NCBI RefSeq assembly: GCF_002937115.1
Contig: NZ_NHRY01000245.1
Span: 1 to 64,000 of the forward strand
Source of the DNA: Rhodopila globiformis
GTDB taxonomy: Bacteria > Pseudomonadota > Alphaproteobacteria > Acetobacterales > Acetobacteraceae
Direction of reading: 5' to 3'
DNA length: 64,000 nt
This document shows, piece by piece, positions 27,118 to 36,629 of this stretch (its first letter is position 1; the number at the start of each line of letters is the position of its first letter). Position numbers and translations under genes: made by a program. The notes below the pieces were generated by a model that saw only the letters and a program-made list of their open reading frames with translations, did not search any database and was not told the origin of the DNA.

Positions 27118-27327
27118 CTCAGGTCTCCCCTCATAGTAAGTCGGCGAATTCAGTGGGTTAGCTCGGACCGGCTGAAACGAAAAGACAGACGTGCTGACGC
27201 GTTGCAGGGCACGGCGCGATGTAAACGCGAGTTGTTGCTTGAGCTGATAGGCAACGAGGCTGGGCTGACCAAGCGCAGTTGGCCGTGTCCAATTTGGCCC
27301 GTAACCAAAAATGAGGGGAGACCTGAG
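27118..27327. repeat. 210-bp element with perfect 17-bp terminal inverted repeats
   Basis: CTCAGGTCTCCCCTCAT (27118-27134) is repeated exactly as its complement at 27311-27327. The interior is lower in GC than flanking genes and has no long frame. It looks like a MITE or the remnant of an insertion sequence. No clear target duplication is visible. Confidence 0.7.
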
Positions 27328-27482
27328 TGTCTGTCCGAGAAGGAAGCCAATGAAATCAGGGGGCTAACCCGCTGTTGGTGGCGGAACAGTTCCGAAAGTA
27401 GTGGCGGTTTCCGCCGATCAACGACACCGCGCCGCCCGTAACAAATTGGAAGATAAGGGAAAGTTCTCGGACAGACACTGAG
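27326..27482. repeat. Short element with TGTCTGTCCGAGAA-type inverted ends
   Basis: The left end TGTCTGTCCGAGAA (from about 27328) is matched by TTCTCGGACAGACA near 27464-27478. With the adjoining bases, 18 of 19 positions pair. It directly abuts the previous element and lies exactly at the broken 3' end of the Tse2-like frame, as expected for an insertion that truncated that gene. Confidence 0.6.
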
Positions 27483-27486
27483 ACAT

Positions 27487-27759
27487 TCAATGGCTTCCGT
27501 GATCGTGCCGTAGGGTCAAAATGCCGGGATAGGGGCTGCCCGCTGGCAGTCTCCACCACCGGCTGGGCTGCGGCCGCCTGAGACGGTAGGGGGCCGAGGT
27601 CATCGACGCTCCACCGTTCGGTGTGCCTTTCACCCAGATGCTGCCGTCCGGCTCGGTAAAATCCGTCACATCGATATCGATCCGAACCGCCACGAGGGCT
27701 GCTCCGGCAAGGTCACCGATGCGATATAGATCGATCAAGGTGGTGGGTAAGCCAGACAT
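27487..27759 (-). pseudogene. Truncated protein resembling Tse2-family toxins
   Basis: A 90-aa frame starting MSGLPTTLIDLYRIGDLAG. It continues DIDVTDFTEPDGSIWVKGT, PNGGAS, RWWRLPAGSPYPGILTLRHDH. The order (acidic segment, GG-A-S turn, WW-LP-G, then a K/R-x-DH end) is like that of Tse2-type ADP-ribosyltransferase toxins, judged by eye. Full-length members continue with a THYTI-type strand and helix, which is missing here: the frame stops at the edge of the inverted-repeat element. It is probably inactive, and no immunity gene was recognised. Low to moderate confidence. Confidence 0.35.
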
Positions 27760-27851
27760 TGAGGCTCGTGAAACGGAGACCCCGACACCGTGCCAAACAA
27801 TTTTTGGATTTGCAACCTTTACTTGATATAACTATCGGCGTACCCGCATAA

Positions 27852-27971
27852 CTAAACCGCGTCCACTTCGAAAACCACAGTCCGGCGGTTCGGACCTGAG
27901 GCGCCGCGAAGGCGAACGTTTCCTGATTGCGGGCCGACCCAACCATCGTTCTCAAAGTGGACGCGGTTTAG
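27852..27971. repeat. 120-bp MITE-like element, 24-bp terminal inverted repeats
   Basis: CTAAACCGCGTCCACTT (27852-27868) has a perfect inverted copy at 27955-27971. Allowing two mismatches, the pairing extends to 24 bp. A TA dinucleotide occurs at the same place in both ends, which would suit a Tc1/mariner- or IS630-like TA target. There is no coding content. Confidence 0.7.
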
Positions 27972-28849
27972 TACCGCCCGTCGGAAATTCAGCGCCTGTT
28001 CCTCCAGCCCTTGCGGACCATGACGGGCCGAACGGCAACGGGCGTTTGCGGCAAGCGGTGCGACTGTCCCCGGTGGGTCGAAGGCGGCGGCGAAGCCTGG
28101 ATCGCCAACCGATTTTCAACACGGAGGACGACCAAGGGCCACGAAGGGTGTGAACGAGTCAGGCCATGAAGCAGTGCGGCCCCGCCTTCAGGCGCGCGGC
28201 ATGTGGGCATCCGAGCAGGCTACAAGCAGATGGCAGGTCGGTTGGGACGCTGAGGCCCCCTGTCCTCATCGTCATGGCCCGGCTTGTCCGGGCCACCTGT
28301 TCCAGCACATGTGCCGCGATAGGTGGCCCGGACGAGCCGGGCCATGACGATGAGGGAGCGCCGTCGCCCTGTCTCAAGCGACCTGCGGCCTGCTGTAGCG
28401 CGGGTGCTGCGATGCGCCAGCCCGATCATGCGGCTGGCCAGGTCCCGATCCGCCAGCAAGGTCCGGTCTTCGTGGCCCTTTGTGGTCCTCCGCTTTCTCC
28501 GTGTTGAAAATTACGGAAGGATGAACAAGCACGGACGGTTCCGGATGACCCTGGCACCATCCGCCAAAGACCCAGCCCCCCGGTCGTTGCGGCCCATGGC
28601 CAAGGCAAGCGGCGGAGCACCCTCCGCCACGTCCAATAGGATCGACTCTTCCGGCAAGCGGTACTAGCGCCGGGCTGGAACATAATACGAGCATCGTGCG
28701 CGTGGTCCCGGCGGCCCCGAAAGGACGACCGGTCCGCATGCCAGGTTGGGGGCGGCCCGCAAAGTCACGGCGGTAGCCGGATTCCACAGGAAGACGGCAC
28801 CTTCCCACCAGAGGGACCCCCTCCGTGGCGGACGGTGATCCGCGCTTCC
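27972..28849. repeat. Intergenic region with nested inverted repeats
   Basis: An outer pair, TTTTCAACACGGAGGACGAC (28113-) and its diverged complement ending GTGTTGAAAA (28468-28510), encloses a 183-bp palindrome (28218-28400). That palindrome is of the same type as 23715-23894, with a CGCTACAGC-type end and a TCATGGCCCGGCTTGTCC core. The rest (28511-28849) shows nothing I recognise. Many chance frames exist but none has family resemblance. Confidence 0.65.
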
Positions 28850-30640
28850 CTACAGCCGATCGCGCAGCCGCTTGCGGCCAAGCGGCCGCACCTCGGCCCC
28901 TGGGGCCATCGCCTTGATCGCCGCCTGCAATTCCGCCCGTTTCTCGTGAATCGTGGCGATCACCGGCCCCATCGGAACGCCGACATCCACCAGCACCGCC
29001 TCGGACAGCTGCAGGCTGGCCTCGATCGTCTCCGGCACGGCGTCCGAGGCGCCGGTGCGATACAGATGCGCCGCATGCGCGGCATCCCTCGCCCGCGCCA
29101 CGATCAGCAGGTCCCCGCGCTCCGCCCGCGCCGCCGCCACCAGCCGATCGGCCGGTTCGGAGGCGTCCAGGGTGACGACCAGGGCGCGGGCGGTATCCAG
29201 GTGGACGCGGCGCAACAACTCGATCTGCGTCATGTCGCCGAAATAGACCGGCTTGCCCTGGCGCCGCTGAGCCGAAACGCGATCCACGTTGGAGTCGATC
29301 GCGACATACGGCACCTTGTGCATCTCCAGCATCGCGGCGACCGTCTGCCCGACCCGGCCGAAGCCGGCTATGATCACCCGCGGCAGCGACGGCGTGTCGG
29401 GCAGCAGCAGCGCCGAATCCACCTCGGCCTTCGGCGCCAGCCGTGGGGCGAGCCGGTTGCCCAGCATCGACAGGCCGGGGATCGTCGCCATCGTCAGGGC
29501 GGTGATGAACAGCACCGGGCTGGCGATGTCCGGCGTCAGCAGGTGAGCGTTCAGCGCCACGGCGATGATGACGAAGCCGAACTCGCCGCCGGGGCCCAGC
29601 AGCAGGCCGGTCTGCAGGCTGGTGCCCCAGGTCAGCCCGAAGGCGCGCGACAGCGGGGCGATGACCAGCAGCTTCAGCGCCACCACGCCGACGATGCCGT
29701 CGAACACCAGCGCCGGATGCGCCGCCACCGTGCGGACATCCAGGCTCATGCCGACCGAGATCAGGAACACGCCCAGGAACAGGCCCTTGAACGGCTCGAT
29801 CGTCACCTCGACCTGCCGGCGGTATTCTGTTACCGCGAGTAACAGCCCGCCAATCAGCGCGCCCAGCGGCATCGACAGGCCCACGGCCGAGGTGACCAGG
29901 CCGGTGGCGAGCACCACCAACAGGCAGGCGGCAACGAACAGCTCGGCGCTGCGGGTGCGGGCGACGCTGCGGAACAGTGGGCGCAGCACCAGCCGCCCGA
30001 GGGCGACGATCACCGCCACCGCCACCGCCGCCCGGCCAAGCGCGATGCCAAGCTCGGCGCTGCCGCTGCCCCGGTTCGCCGGGTCCAGCGCGCCGACGGC
30101 GAACAGCACCGGCACCACCGCCAGGTCCTGGAACAGCAGGATGGCGAAGCTGGTGCGGCCGGTGGGCGAGTTCAGCCGCTTTTCCTCGGACAGCACCTGG
30201 ACCACCACGGCGGTGGACGACATCGCCAGCGCCAGGCCGATGACCAGGGCTGCGGTCCAGTCCTGCCCCAGCTCGATCTCGATCGCCGTCAGAAGCGAGG
30301 CGCACAGCGCGACCTGGAGAAAGCCGAGTCCGAACACCAGCCGGCGCATCAGCCACAGCCGCTCGAACGACAGTTCCAACCCGATCATGAACAGCAGCAG
30401 GGCGACGCCGAGTTCGGCGATCGGCTGCATCGAATCGGGGTTGCTGATGGTGATTGCCGCCAGCCACGGCAGGCCGGGCGCCAGCGAGGCCAGGCCAAAC
30501 GGGCCGACCACGGCGCCGACGAGCATGAAACCGAGCACCGGGCTCAGGCGCAGGCGGTGGAACAGCGGGATGACGACGCCCGCGGCGCCAAGGACGACGA
30601 GGGCTTCCTGATAGACGGTTGTATCGTGCGAGACGGCCAT
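28850..30640 (-). CDS. Monovalent cation:proton antiporter-2 (CPA2/Kef-type) with TrkA-N domain
   Basis: An inner-membrane K+ or Na+/H+ antiporter of about 596 aa. Twelve or so helices (residues 10-385) include the CPA2 motifs LGFMLVGAVVGPFGL, GLALAMSSTAVVVQVLSE and FLLISVGMS-type (here GVFLISVGMSLDV). A cytoplasmic Rossmann domain follows (about 400-520, VIIAGFGRVGQTVAAML) for NAD(H) regulation. The C-terminus is short and basic. The frame is open to 30784, but MAVSHDTTVYQEALVVLG at 30640 is the family-like start. It diverges from the ATP-grasp gene. A second family member lies at 56345-58114. Confidence 0.9.
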   Translation of the reverse strand: MAVSHDTTVYQEALVVLGAAGVVIPLFHRLRLSPVLGFMLVGAVVGPFGLASLAPGLPWLAAITISNPDSMQPIAELGVALLLFMIGLELSFERLWLMRRLVFGLGFLQVALCASLLTAIEIELGQDWTAALVIGLALAMSSTAVVVQVLSEEKRLNSPTGRTSFAILLFQDLAVVPVLFAVGALDPANRGSGSAELGIALGRAAVAVAVIVALGRLVLRPLFRSVARTRSAELFVAACLLVVLATGLVTSAVGLSMPLGALIGGLLLAVTEYRRQVEVTIEPFKGLFLGVFLISVGMSLDVRTVAAHPALVFDGIVGVVALKLLVIAPLSRAFGLTWGTSLQTGLLLGPGGEFGFVIIAVALNAHLLTPDIASPVLFITALTMATIPGLSMLGNRLAPRLAPKAEVDSALLLPDTPSLPRVIIAGFGRVGQTVAAMLEMHKVPYVAIDSNVDRVSAQRRQGKPVYFGDMTQIELLRRVHLDTARALVVTLDASEPADRLVAAARAERGDLLIVARARDAAHAAHLYRTGASDAVPETIEASLQLSEAVLVDVGVPMGPVIATIHEKRAELQAAIKAMAPGAEVRPLGRKRLRDRL

Positions 30641-30969
30641 GCCGTGCAGGTTAGCAGGTCCTCGGACGGATCGAACCGCTCGCGTTGTGAAGAATTTGCG
30701 GTTGCACGCGCTTGCGGTTGTGGCGTCCAGGCGGCCAAGGGCAGGCTGGCGACGGCCCAATCCCGCCGGCATTGTCCGAACCACGCAGGACCGTGCCCGC
30801 AGCAGCCAACGGGACAGCGCAAAAAACCACGGAGGCGATGGTCCGCCGGCAACCGGCCTTGACCTGGATCAATTCCATCGTTGCGCTGTCGCCCGACAGT
30901 CACCAGTCGGCGCGGGTTCGCGGTTGGCGCCGCCGAAGCGACTGAAACCGCGCCTGGGGAGAACCCCGC
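30641..30969. other. Divergent intergenic region
   Basis: 329 bases between two divergent genes, expected to hold both promoters. No repeat, hairpin or operator stands out. Confidence 0.4.
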
Positions 30970-32505
30970 ATGATCGGCCTGACCAGCAACGTCGTCCCGG
31001 GCTCGGCCGAGGAGTGCCTGATCTTCAAGCATCTCCAGGCCAAACTGCCGGTCCAGTTCCGCACTGTCTTCCCGGATCGCACCGCGCCGCGGACGGTGGT
31101 GGTGGTGCCCAGCCTGAGCATCGACCAGGACGTCATCGCCAAGATCGCCGGAGCGCATCATTACGAGGAGCGGATGCTCGGCATGCTGATGCTGCTGCGG
31201 CTGCCGCGCACAAGGCTGATCTACCTGACCAGCCAGCCGATACCGGAAGCGATCATCGACTACTACCTGCACCTGCTGCAGGGCGTCCCGGCGCAGCACG
31301 CCCGCAATCGCCTGACCCTGCTGTCCTGCTTCGACGGCAGCCCCCGGCCGCTGACGGCGAAACTGCTGGAGCGCCCGCGCCTGATGGCCCGTCTGCGCGA
31401 CGCCATCGGCGATCCGGCCGCCGCCCACATCGCCGCCTATGTGGTGTCCGGGCTGGAGCGCAGCCTCGCGGTGCGGCTTGGCATCCCGATCTACGGCTGC
31501 GATCCGGCGCTGCAGAAGTTCGGCTCGAAGAGCGGCGGGCGGCAGATCATGCGCGAGGCCGGCGTGCCGATGCCGGATGGGATCGAGGACCTGACGGACG
31601 AAACCGGCATCGCCGCCGGCCTGGCTGCGTTGAAATCCCGCGATCCCGGTCTGCGGCGTGCGGTGGTCAAGCTGAACGACGGGTTCTCGGGCGAGGGCAA
31701 CGCGCTGTTCCGCTTCGACGGCGCGCCCACTGGATCAGCCCTGGACGCCTGGATCGCCGCACGCCTGCCACAGCTTGCGTTCGAGGCGCGCGGCATGACC
31801 TGGGACACCTACCTGGGAAAGGCGCGGGAGATGGGCGCGATCGTCGAGGCGTTCGTGGCGGGCGAGGAGAAGCGCTCACCCTCGGTCCAGTTCCGCATCG
31901 ACCCGTTCGGCGAGATCGAGTACGTGTCGACCCACGATCAGGTGTTGGGCGGTCCTGGCGGGCAGGTTTACCTGGGCTGTGCCTTCCCGGCGGACGAAGC
32001 GTACCGGCTGGCGATCCAGACCGAGGGCGCCAAGGTCGCCCGCCTGCTGGCCGGGCGCGGCGTGCTGGGGCGCTTCGGCGTCGATTTCGTCTCGGTGCGT
32101 GAGGGCAATGTGTGGCGCAACTACGGCATCGAAATCAACCTGCGCAAGGGCGGCACGACGCATCCGTTCCTGATGCTGCAGTTCCTGACCGGCGGCCGCT
32201 ACGATCCCGCCAGCGGCCTGTTCCGCACGCCGCCGGGACAGCCGCGCTTCTACTACGCCTCGGACAACCTGGAGTCGCCACGCTACCGGGGCCTGACGCC
32301 GGCGGATCTGGTGGATATCGCCGTGCTGAACGGGCTGCATTACGACGGCACCACGCAGGAAGGGGTGGTGTTCCACCTGATTGGCGCCTTGTCCGAGTTC
32401 GGCAAGCTGGGCGTTGTCTGCGTCGGTTCCTCGCCCGACCGCGCCCTGGCGCTGTATCGCCGGACCGTTGACATCCTGGACCGGGAGCAGGACGGCGCCG
32501 CTTGA
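30970..32505 (+). CDS. ATP-grasp ligase, PGM1 (peptide ligase)-related
   Basis: A 511-aa ATP-grasp enzyme of the PGM1-related group, named for the pheganomycin peptide ligase that joins a nonproteinogenic acid to a peptide. Characteristic segments are VVVVPSLSIDQDVIAKIAG, HHYEERMLGMLMLLRLPRTR, LTLLSCFDGSPRPLTAK, the ATP-grasp hinge and loop RAVVKLNDGFSGEGNALF, and the metal/carboxylate region GIEINLRKGGTTHPFLMLQF. The ATG at 30970 follows GGGGAG. No precursor peptide, exporter or other biosynthetic gene lies next to it. Substrates are unknown. The gene is complete. Confidence 0.8.
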   Translation: MIGLTSNVVPGSAEECLIFKHLQAKLPVQFRTVFPDRTAPRTVVVVPSLSIDQDVIAKIAGAHHYEERMLGMLMLLRLPRTRLIYLTSQPIPEAIIDYYLHLLQGVPAQHARNRLTLLSCFDGSPRPLTAKLLERPRLMARLRDAIGDPAAAHIAAYVVSGLERSLAVRLGIPIYGCDPALQKFGSKSGGRQIMREAGVPMPDGIEDLTDETGIAAGLAALKSRDPGLRRAVVKLNDGFSGEGNALFRFDGAPTGSALDAWIAARLPQLAFEARGMTWDTYLGKAREMGAIVEAFVAGEEKRSPSVQFRIDPFGEIEYVSTHDQVLGGPGGQVYLGCAFPADEAYRLAIQTEGAKVARLLAGRGVLGRFGVDFVSVREGNVWRNYGIEINLRKGGTTHPFLMLQFLTGGRYDPASGLFRTPPGQPRFYYASDNLESPRYRGLTPADLVDIAVLNGLHYDGTTQEGVVFHLIGALSEFGKLGVVCVGSSPDRALALYRRTVDILDREQDGAA

Positions 32506-32698
32506 TATCAAGCAGCCGCGTGATGAGCCGCTTGCCCAGCGGCCGGGAGCGTTTCCCCACCGTCATGGCCGGGTTCGTCCGCAGAAGCGCTGACAGCGTC
32601 GGAAACGGGGGAGGTCATCTCCCTATCGTCATGGCCGGGACACGCCCGGCCATGGCCGAGAGGCAATGGACTCGTCTCTCCCTTTAAGACCACCCGCA
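32506..32698. repeat. Dispersed palindromes downstream of the ATP-grasp gene
   Basis: Two repeat units of the CGTCATGGCCGGG type, the second being a hairpin ATGGCCGGG/CCCGGCCAT at 32631-32653. They separate two convergent genes and could act as a bidirectional terminator. Confidence 0.6.
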
Positions 32699-33193
32699 TC
32701 ACATCCCGTGGTGCCCGGACATCGGCATCGCATGGTTGAGAGGCAGCACCTGCACGTCCACGGTCATCGGCGCGGCATGGGCGAAGGTCAGGGTCAGCGG
32801 AAAGGTCTGGTTCGCCACCAGCGGCTGCTTCAATCCCATCAGCATGATGTGGTAGCCGCCCGGCGCGAGGGTCATGGCGGCGTGCGGCGGCACTGGCACC
32901 GCACGCACGGGCCGCATCGTCATGATCCCCTGCTCGCTCATGCTCACATGCAAATCGGCGGACGCGGCGACAGGCGTGCTCGCGCCGGTCAGGGAATCAG
33001 GCCGTGCGCCGCCTTTCAGCGTCAGGTACACCGCGCCGTTCGTGGCGGGACCCGCCGAGGCGCGAGCCCAGGGATGCTCGACCTGTATGCCCCCGGCCTC
33101 GGCCGCGGGCGTGGCTGCGCCGGCGGGCAGCATCGACGCGAGGATCAGAGCGGCAGCAAGCAACGCCATGGGGCGTGAACAAAGATTCAGCAT
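32699..33193 (-). CDS. PCu(A)C-type periplasmic copper chaperone
   Basis: A 164-aa exported copper-binding protein that delivers Cu(I) to cytochrome oxidase. The signal peptide is [20 protein letters not shown], with cleavage near AGA-AT. The mature domain begins [21 protein letters not shown] and carries the His/Met site: [13 protein letters not shown], then [14 protein letters not shown]. This is the H-M-x10-M-x21-H-x-M pattern of the family. The tail adds Met and His ([11 protein letters not shown]). The open frame extends upstream to 33781, but the ATG at 33193 gives a proper signal peptide. It diverges from the aldehyde dehydrogenase. Confidence 0.93.
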   Translation of the reverse strand: MLNLCSRPMALLAAALILASMLPAGAATPAAEAGGIQVEHPWARASAGPATNGAVYLTLKGGARPDSLTGASTPVAASADLHVSMSEQGIMTMRPVRAVPVPPHAAMTLAPGGYHIMLMGLKQPLVANQTFPLTLTFAHAAPMTVDVQVLPLNHAMPMSGHHGM

Positions 33194-33422
33194 CAAAACC
33201 TGCCTGACCAGGAAAGGGTTGGATGGCCGTCGCGCTTCAAGCACCGTATCGCCGGCATTGCAAGATCGGCTCCCTCCGGCCGGCGGGACTTGGCAAGCGG
33301 CGTACCAGGTGCGAGGAAAGGCATGGCTGCGTCGTGCGCCAATGGATACGGCGGCAGGACCCCCGGTTGAATGCCCCGGCATCGGGCGCCATCTCCGCAA
33401 GACCTTTCGAAGGACAGGAAAC

Positions 33423-34856
33423 ATGTATACGGACGTTTCGCTTTTCATCGACGGCGCCTGGACCAAGGCCGCGTCGGGCCGCACCATCGACGTCGTCAAT
33501 CCCGCCACCGGCGACCGGATCGGCAGCGTTGCCCATGCCGAGCGAGCCGATCTGGACCATGCCCTGGAAGCGGCCGAGAAGGGGTTCCGCACCTGGCGCA
33601 AGGTGTCCGCATTCGATCGCTCCAAGGTGATGCGCAAGGCCGCCGACATTCTGCGCGGCCGCGCCGACGCCGTCGCCGAACTGCTGACCATGGAGCAGGG
33701 CAAGCCCCTGCCGGAAGCAAAAGGGGAAGTGCTGGCGGCTGCCGACGTGATCGACTGGTTCGCCGAGGAAGCCCGCCGCACCTACGGCCGCGTGATCCCG
33801 TCGCGCGCCGAAGGCGTCTACCAGTTTGTCGTCAAGGAGCCGGTGGGGCCGGTCGCCGCGTTCACGCCGTGGAATTTCCCGATCAACCAGGTGGTGCGCA
33901 AGCTGTCTGGCGCGCTCGCCGCCGGGTGCTCGATCATCGTCAAGGCGCCGGAGGAAACCCCCGCCTCGCCGGCCGAGCTGATCCGCGCCTTCGCCGATGC
34001 CGGGGTGCCGGCGGGGGTGATGAACCTGGTCTATGGCGTGCCGGCGGAGATCTCCGAATACCTGATCCCGCATCCGACGATCCGGAAGATCTCGTTCACC
34101 GGCTCGACCGCCGTCGGCAAGCAGTTGGCGGCACTGGCAGGCGCCCACATGAAGCGGGTGACCATGGAGCTGGGTGGCCATGCGCCGGTCATCGTCTTCG
34201 ATGACGCCGACATCGCCAAGGCCGCGAAGCTGGTGGCCGCGGCGAAGTACCGCAACGCCGGGCAGGTCTGCGCCTCGCCGACGCGGATGCTGGTGCAGGA
34301 GAGCGTCTATGAGCAATTCGTCGATGGCTTCGTCGCCCACAGCAAGGCGTTGAAGATCGGCAGCGGCCTGGAAAGCGGCGTCACCATGGGGCCGCTGGCC
34401 AACACCCGCCGCGTGGCCGCGATGGAGACCTTCATCGGCGACGCGCAGCAGAAGGGCGCGACGATCCGCACCGGCGGCAACCGCATCGGCAACAAGGGCA
34501 ACTTCTTCGAGCCGACGGTGCTGACCGACGTGCCGACGGAAGCGCGGGTGATGAACGAGGAGCCGTTCGGCCCGCTGGCGCTGATCTCGCCGTTCCGCGG
34601 CTTCGAGGATGCCGTGGCGGAAGCGAACCGCCTGCCGTATGGCCTGGCATCCTACGCCTATACCCGCTCGGCCAAGACCGCCAATGCGATCGCCGCGGCC
34701 GTCGAGGCGGGCATGATGTCGATCAACCACCACGGCCTGGCGCTGCCGGAGACGCCGTTCGGTGGCGTGAGGGATTCGGGCTATGGCTCGGAAGGCGGGT
34801 CGGAGGCGATCGAGGCCTACCTGAATTCCAAGTTCGTCACCCAGGCGGAGTTGTAG
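33423..34856 (+). CDS. NAD(P)-dependent succinate-semialdehyde dehydrogenase-like aldehyde dehydrogenase
   Basis: A 477-aa cytoplasmic aldehyde dehydrogenase that probably oxidises succinate semialdehyde to succinate. Visible are the cofactor loop [26 protein letters not shown], the general-base region [12 protein letters not shown], and the catalytic Cys (about residue 283) in [14 protein letters not shown]. The C-terminal [15 protein letters not shown] motif is present. The ATG at 33423 follows GGACAGGAA. The frame is open far upstream, but that part is not protein-like. It is monocistronic, and the substrate is inferred from similarity to the GabD/Sad group. Confidence 0.85.
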   Translation: MYTDVSLFIDGAWTKAASGRTIDVVNPATGDRIGSVAHAERADLDHALEAAEKGFRTWRKVSAFDRSKVMRKAADILRGRADAVAELLTMEQGKPLPEAKGEVLAAADVIDWFAEEARRTYGRVIPSRAEGVYQFVVKEPVGPVAAFTPWNFPINQVVRKLSGALAAGCSIIVKAPEETPASPAELIRAFADAGVPAGVMNLVYGVPAEISEYLIPHPTIRKISFTGSTAVGKQLAALAGAHMKRVTMELGGHAPVIVFDDADIAKAAKLVAAAKYRNAGQVCASPTRMLVQESVYEQFVDGFVAHSKALKIGSGLESGVTMGPLANTRRVAAMETFIGDAQQKGATIRTGGNRIGNKGNFFEPTVLTDVPTEARVMNEEPFGPLALISPFRGFEDAVAEANRLPYGLASYAYTRSAKTANAIAAAVEAGMMSINHHGLALPETPFGGVRDSGYGSEGGSEAIEAYLNSKFVTQAEL

Positions 34857-35063
34857 GCCAAACGGGATCCGGTCGGAGGTTCGGCGGGTCCATTGCCCCT
34901 ACGTCATGGCCGGGCGTAGTCCCGGCCATCCACCCCCAACCGCCTGTGCGCAGATGGCCGGGACACGCCCGGCCATGACGGTGAGGCAACGGACCAGGCA
35001 CCAAATCCTTCCCCAACCGTCGCCCTATCCTGATACGCGTGGGGAAACGACCCTCGCCCAGCC
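34857..35063. repeat. Palindromic repeat between convergent genes
   Basis: CATTGCCCCTACGTCATGGC (from 34891) pairs with an inverted copy ending near 34991 over about 40 bp around a short loop. A further piece, TATCCTGATACGCGTGGGGA (35026-35045), matches the end of the cluster at 6875. It lies between two convergent genes and may terminate both. Confidence 0.75.
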
Positions 35064-36629
35064 CTAGCTCGTCTCGATCTTCACGATCCCCGGCCGCGGC
35101 GAGGCGGCGTGTTCCTTCAGCACCGCATCGGTCGCCGGATCGATCTCCTTCAGCAGCACGTCATAGCCCCACAGATCGGCCAAGTGCTGCATCACCATCC
35201 GCGCGTCTTTCTCGTCGAGCAGGATGCGGTTCAGCGCGCGATGGTGCAGGATCAGCCGCCGATCGCCGGCGAGGTTGACGTCCACCACCTGGATGTCGGT
35301 CGAATTCCACGCCACGTCATACTGCCGAGCCAGCGCCTGCTTGATCTTGCGGTAGCCACGCTCGTCATGGATCGCCTCGACCCGCAGGTTCGGCTCGTTC
35401 GAATCATCCAGCACGTGGAACAAACCGAACTTCCGCACCAGCCGCGGGCTGAGGTACTGCAGGATGAAGCTCTCGTCCCGGTAGTTCGCCCAGACGTCGC
35501 GCAGTACGTTCATCGGGTCGTTGCAACCGGCGATGTGGGGGAACCACTGCTCGTCTTCCTCGGTTGGCTCGGTGCAGATGCGCTCGATGTCCTGCATCAT
35601 CGAGAAGCCGAGCGCATACGGATTCAGCCCGGAATACCGGCGGTCGTCGAAATCCGGCTGGAACACCACATTGGTGTGGGACTGCAGGAACTCCACCATC
35701 GCGCCGTCGGTGAGCTGCCCCTTGGCGTGCAGCCGGTTCATGATCTGGTAGTGCGTGTAGGTGGCGCAGCCCTCGTTCATCACCTTGGTCTGCGACTGCG
35801 GGTAGAAATACTGTGCAATGATACGAACAATGCGCAGCACCTCCCGCTGCCAGGGCTGCAGCCGGGGCGCGGTCTTCTCCATGAAGTACAGGAGGTTTTC
35901 CTGCGGCAGTTGCAGCAGCGCCTTGCGCTGTTCCTCGGCCGTCGGGTTGCTGCGGGTGTTGTCCTTCCCCGGCACCGTGCGCCACAGGTCGTTGAACACC
36001 TTTTCGTCGTGCTCGCGGCGCTCGCGTTCGCGCTTTTCTTCCGAGCGCAGGTCGTTTGTCCGCTTGCGCGGATACTTGTGCACCGCCTGGCTCATCAGCG
36101 CGTGCGCGGCGTCCAGCAGCCGCTCGACCGCGGCCTCGCCGTAGCGCTGCTCGCACGACATGATGTAGTCGCGGGCGAATTCCAGGTAGTCCAGGATGCC
36201 ATTGGCATCGGTCCACTGCTGGAACAGATAGTTGTTCTTGAAGAAATGATTGTGCCCGAACGCCGCGTGCGCAATCACCAGCGTCTGCATCGTGGCGGTG
36301 TTTTCCTCCATGATGTAACTGATGCACGGGTTCGAGTTGATGACGATCTCGTACGCCAAGCCCTGCATGCCGGCGCGATACATGGCCTCATTGCGGGCAA
36401 AGTGCTTGCCGAATGACCAGTGCTTGTAGAACAGCGGCATGCCGATGGAGGAATAGGCATCCAGCATCTGCTCGGTGCCGATGACCTCGATCTGGTTGGT
36501 GTACACATCCAGCCCCATCTCGCCCAGCGCGACCTTTTCGATCGCGTCATGGCAGCGCTGGATGGTACTGAACTCCCAATCGGCGCCTTCGAACAACGGG
36601 CGCTCGGCCTTGATCAGCGTGGTGCTCAT
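35064..36629 (-). CDS. spoVR: SpoVR family protein
   Basis: A 521-aa soluble protein of the SpoVR family, which affects spore cortex in Bacillus and is widespread in non-sporulating proteobacteria, where its biochemical role is uncertain. Typical segments are MGLDVYTNQIEVIGTEQMLD, YKHWSFGKHFARNE, SNPCISYIMEENT, HAAFGHNHFFKNNYLF, MNEGCATYTHYQIMNRLH and NPYALGFSMMQDIERI. The ATG at 36629 overlaps the yeaH stop by four bases (ATGA), so translation is coupled. It is the last gene of prkA-yeaH-spoVR. Confidence 0.95.
   Translation of the reverse strand: MSTTLIKAERPLFEGADWEFSTIQRCHDAIEKVALGEMGLDVYTNQIEVIGTEQMLDAYSSIGMPLFYKHWSFGKHFARNEAMYRAGMQGLAYEIVINSNPCISYIMEENTATMQTLVIAHAAFGHNHFFKNNYLFQQWTDANGILDYLEFARDYIMSCEQRYGEAAVERLLDAAHALMSQAVHKYPRKRTNDLRSEEKRERERREHDEKVFNDLWRTVPGKDNTRSNPTAEEQRKALLQLPQENLLYFMEKTAPRLQPWQREVLRIVRIIAQYFYPQSQTKVMNEGCATYTHYQIMNRLHAKGQLTDGAMVEFLQSHTNVVFQPDFDDRRYSGLNPYALGFSMMQDIERICTEPTEEDEQWFPHIAGCNDPMNVLRDVWANYRDESFILQYLSPRLVRKFGLFHVLDDSNEPNLRVEAIHDERGYRKIKQALARQYDVAWNSTDIQVVDVNLAGDRRLILHHRALNRILLDEKDARMVMQHLADLWGYDVLLKEIDPATDAVLKEHAASPRPGIVKIETS

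Noticed and set aside
27061-27125. GGTTCGAAC resembling a tRNA T-loop
   Set aside because: No cloverleaf can be folded around it: the acceptor and anticodon stems are missing.
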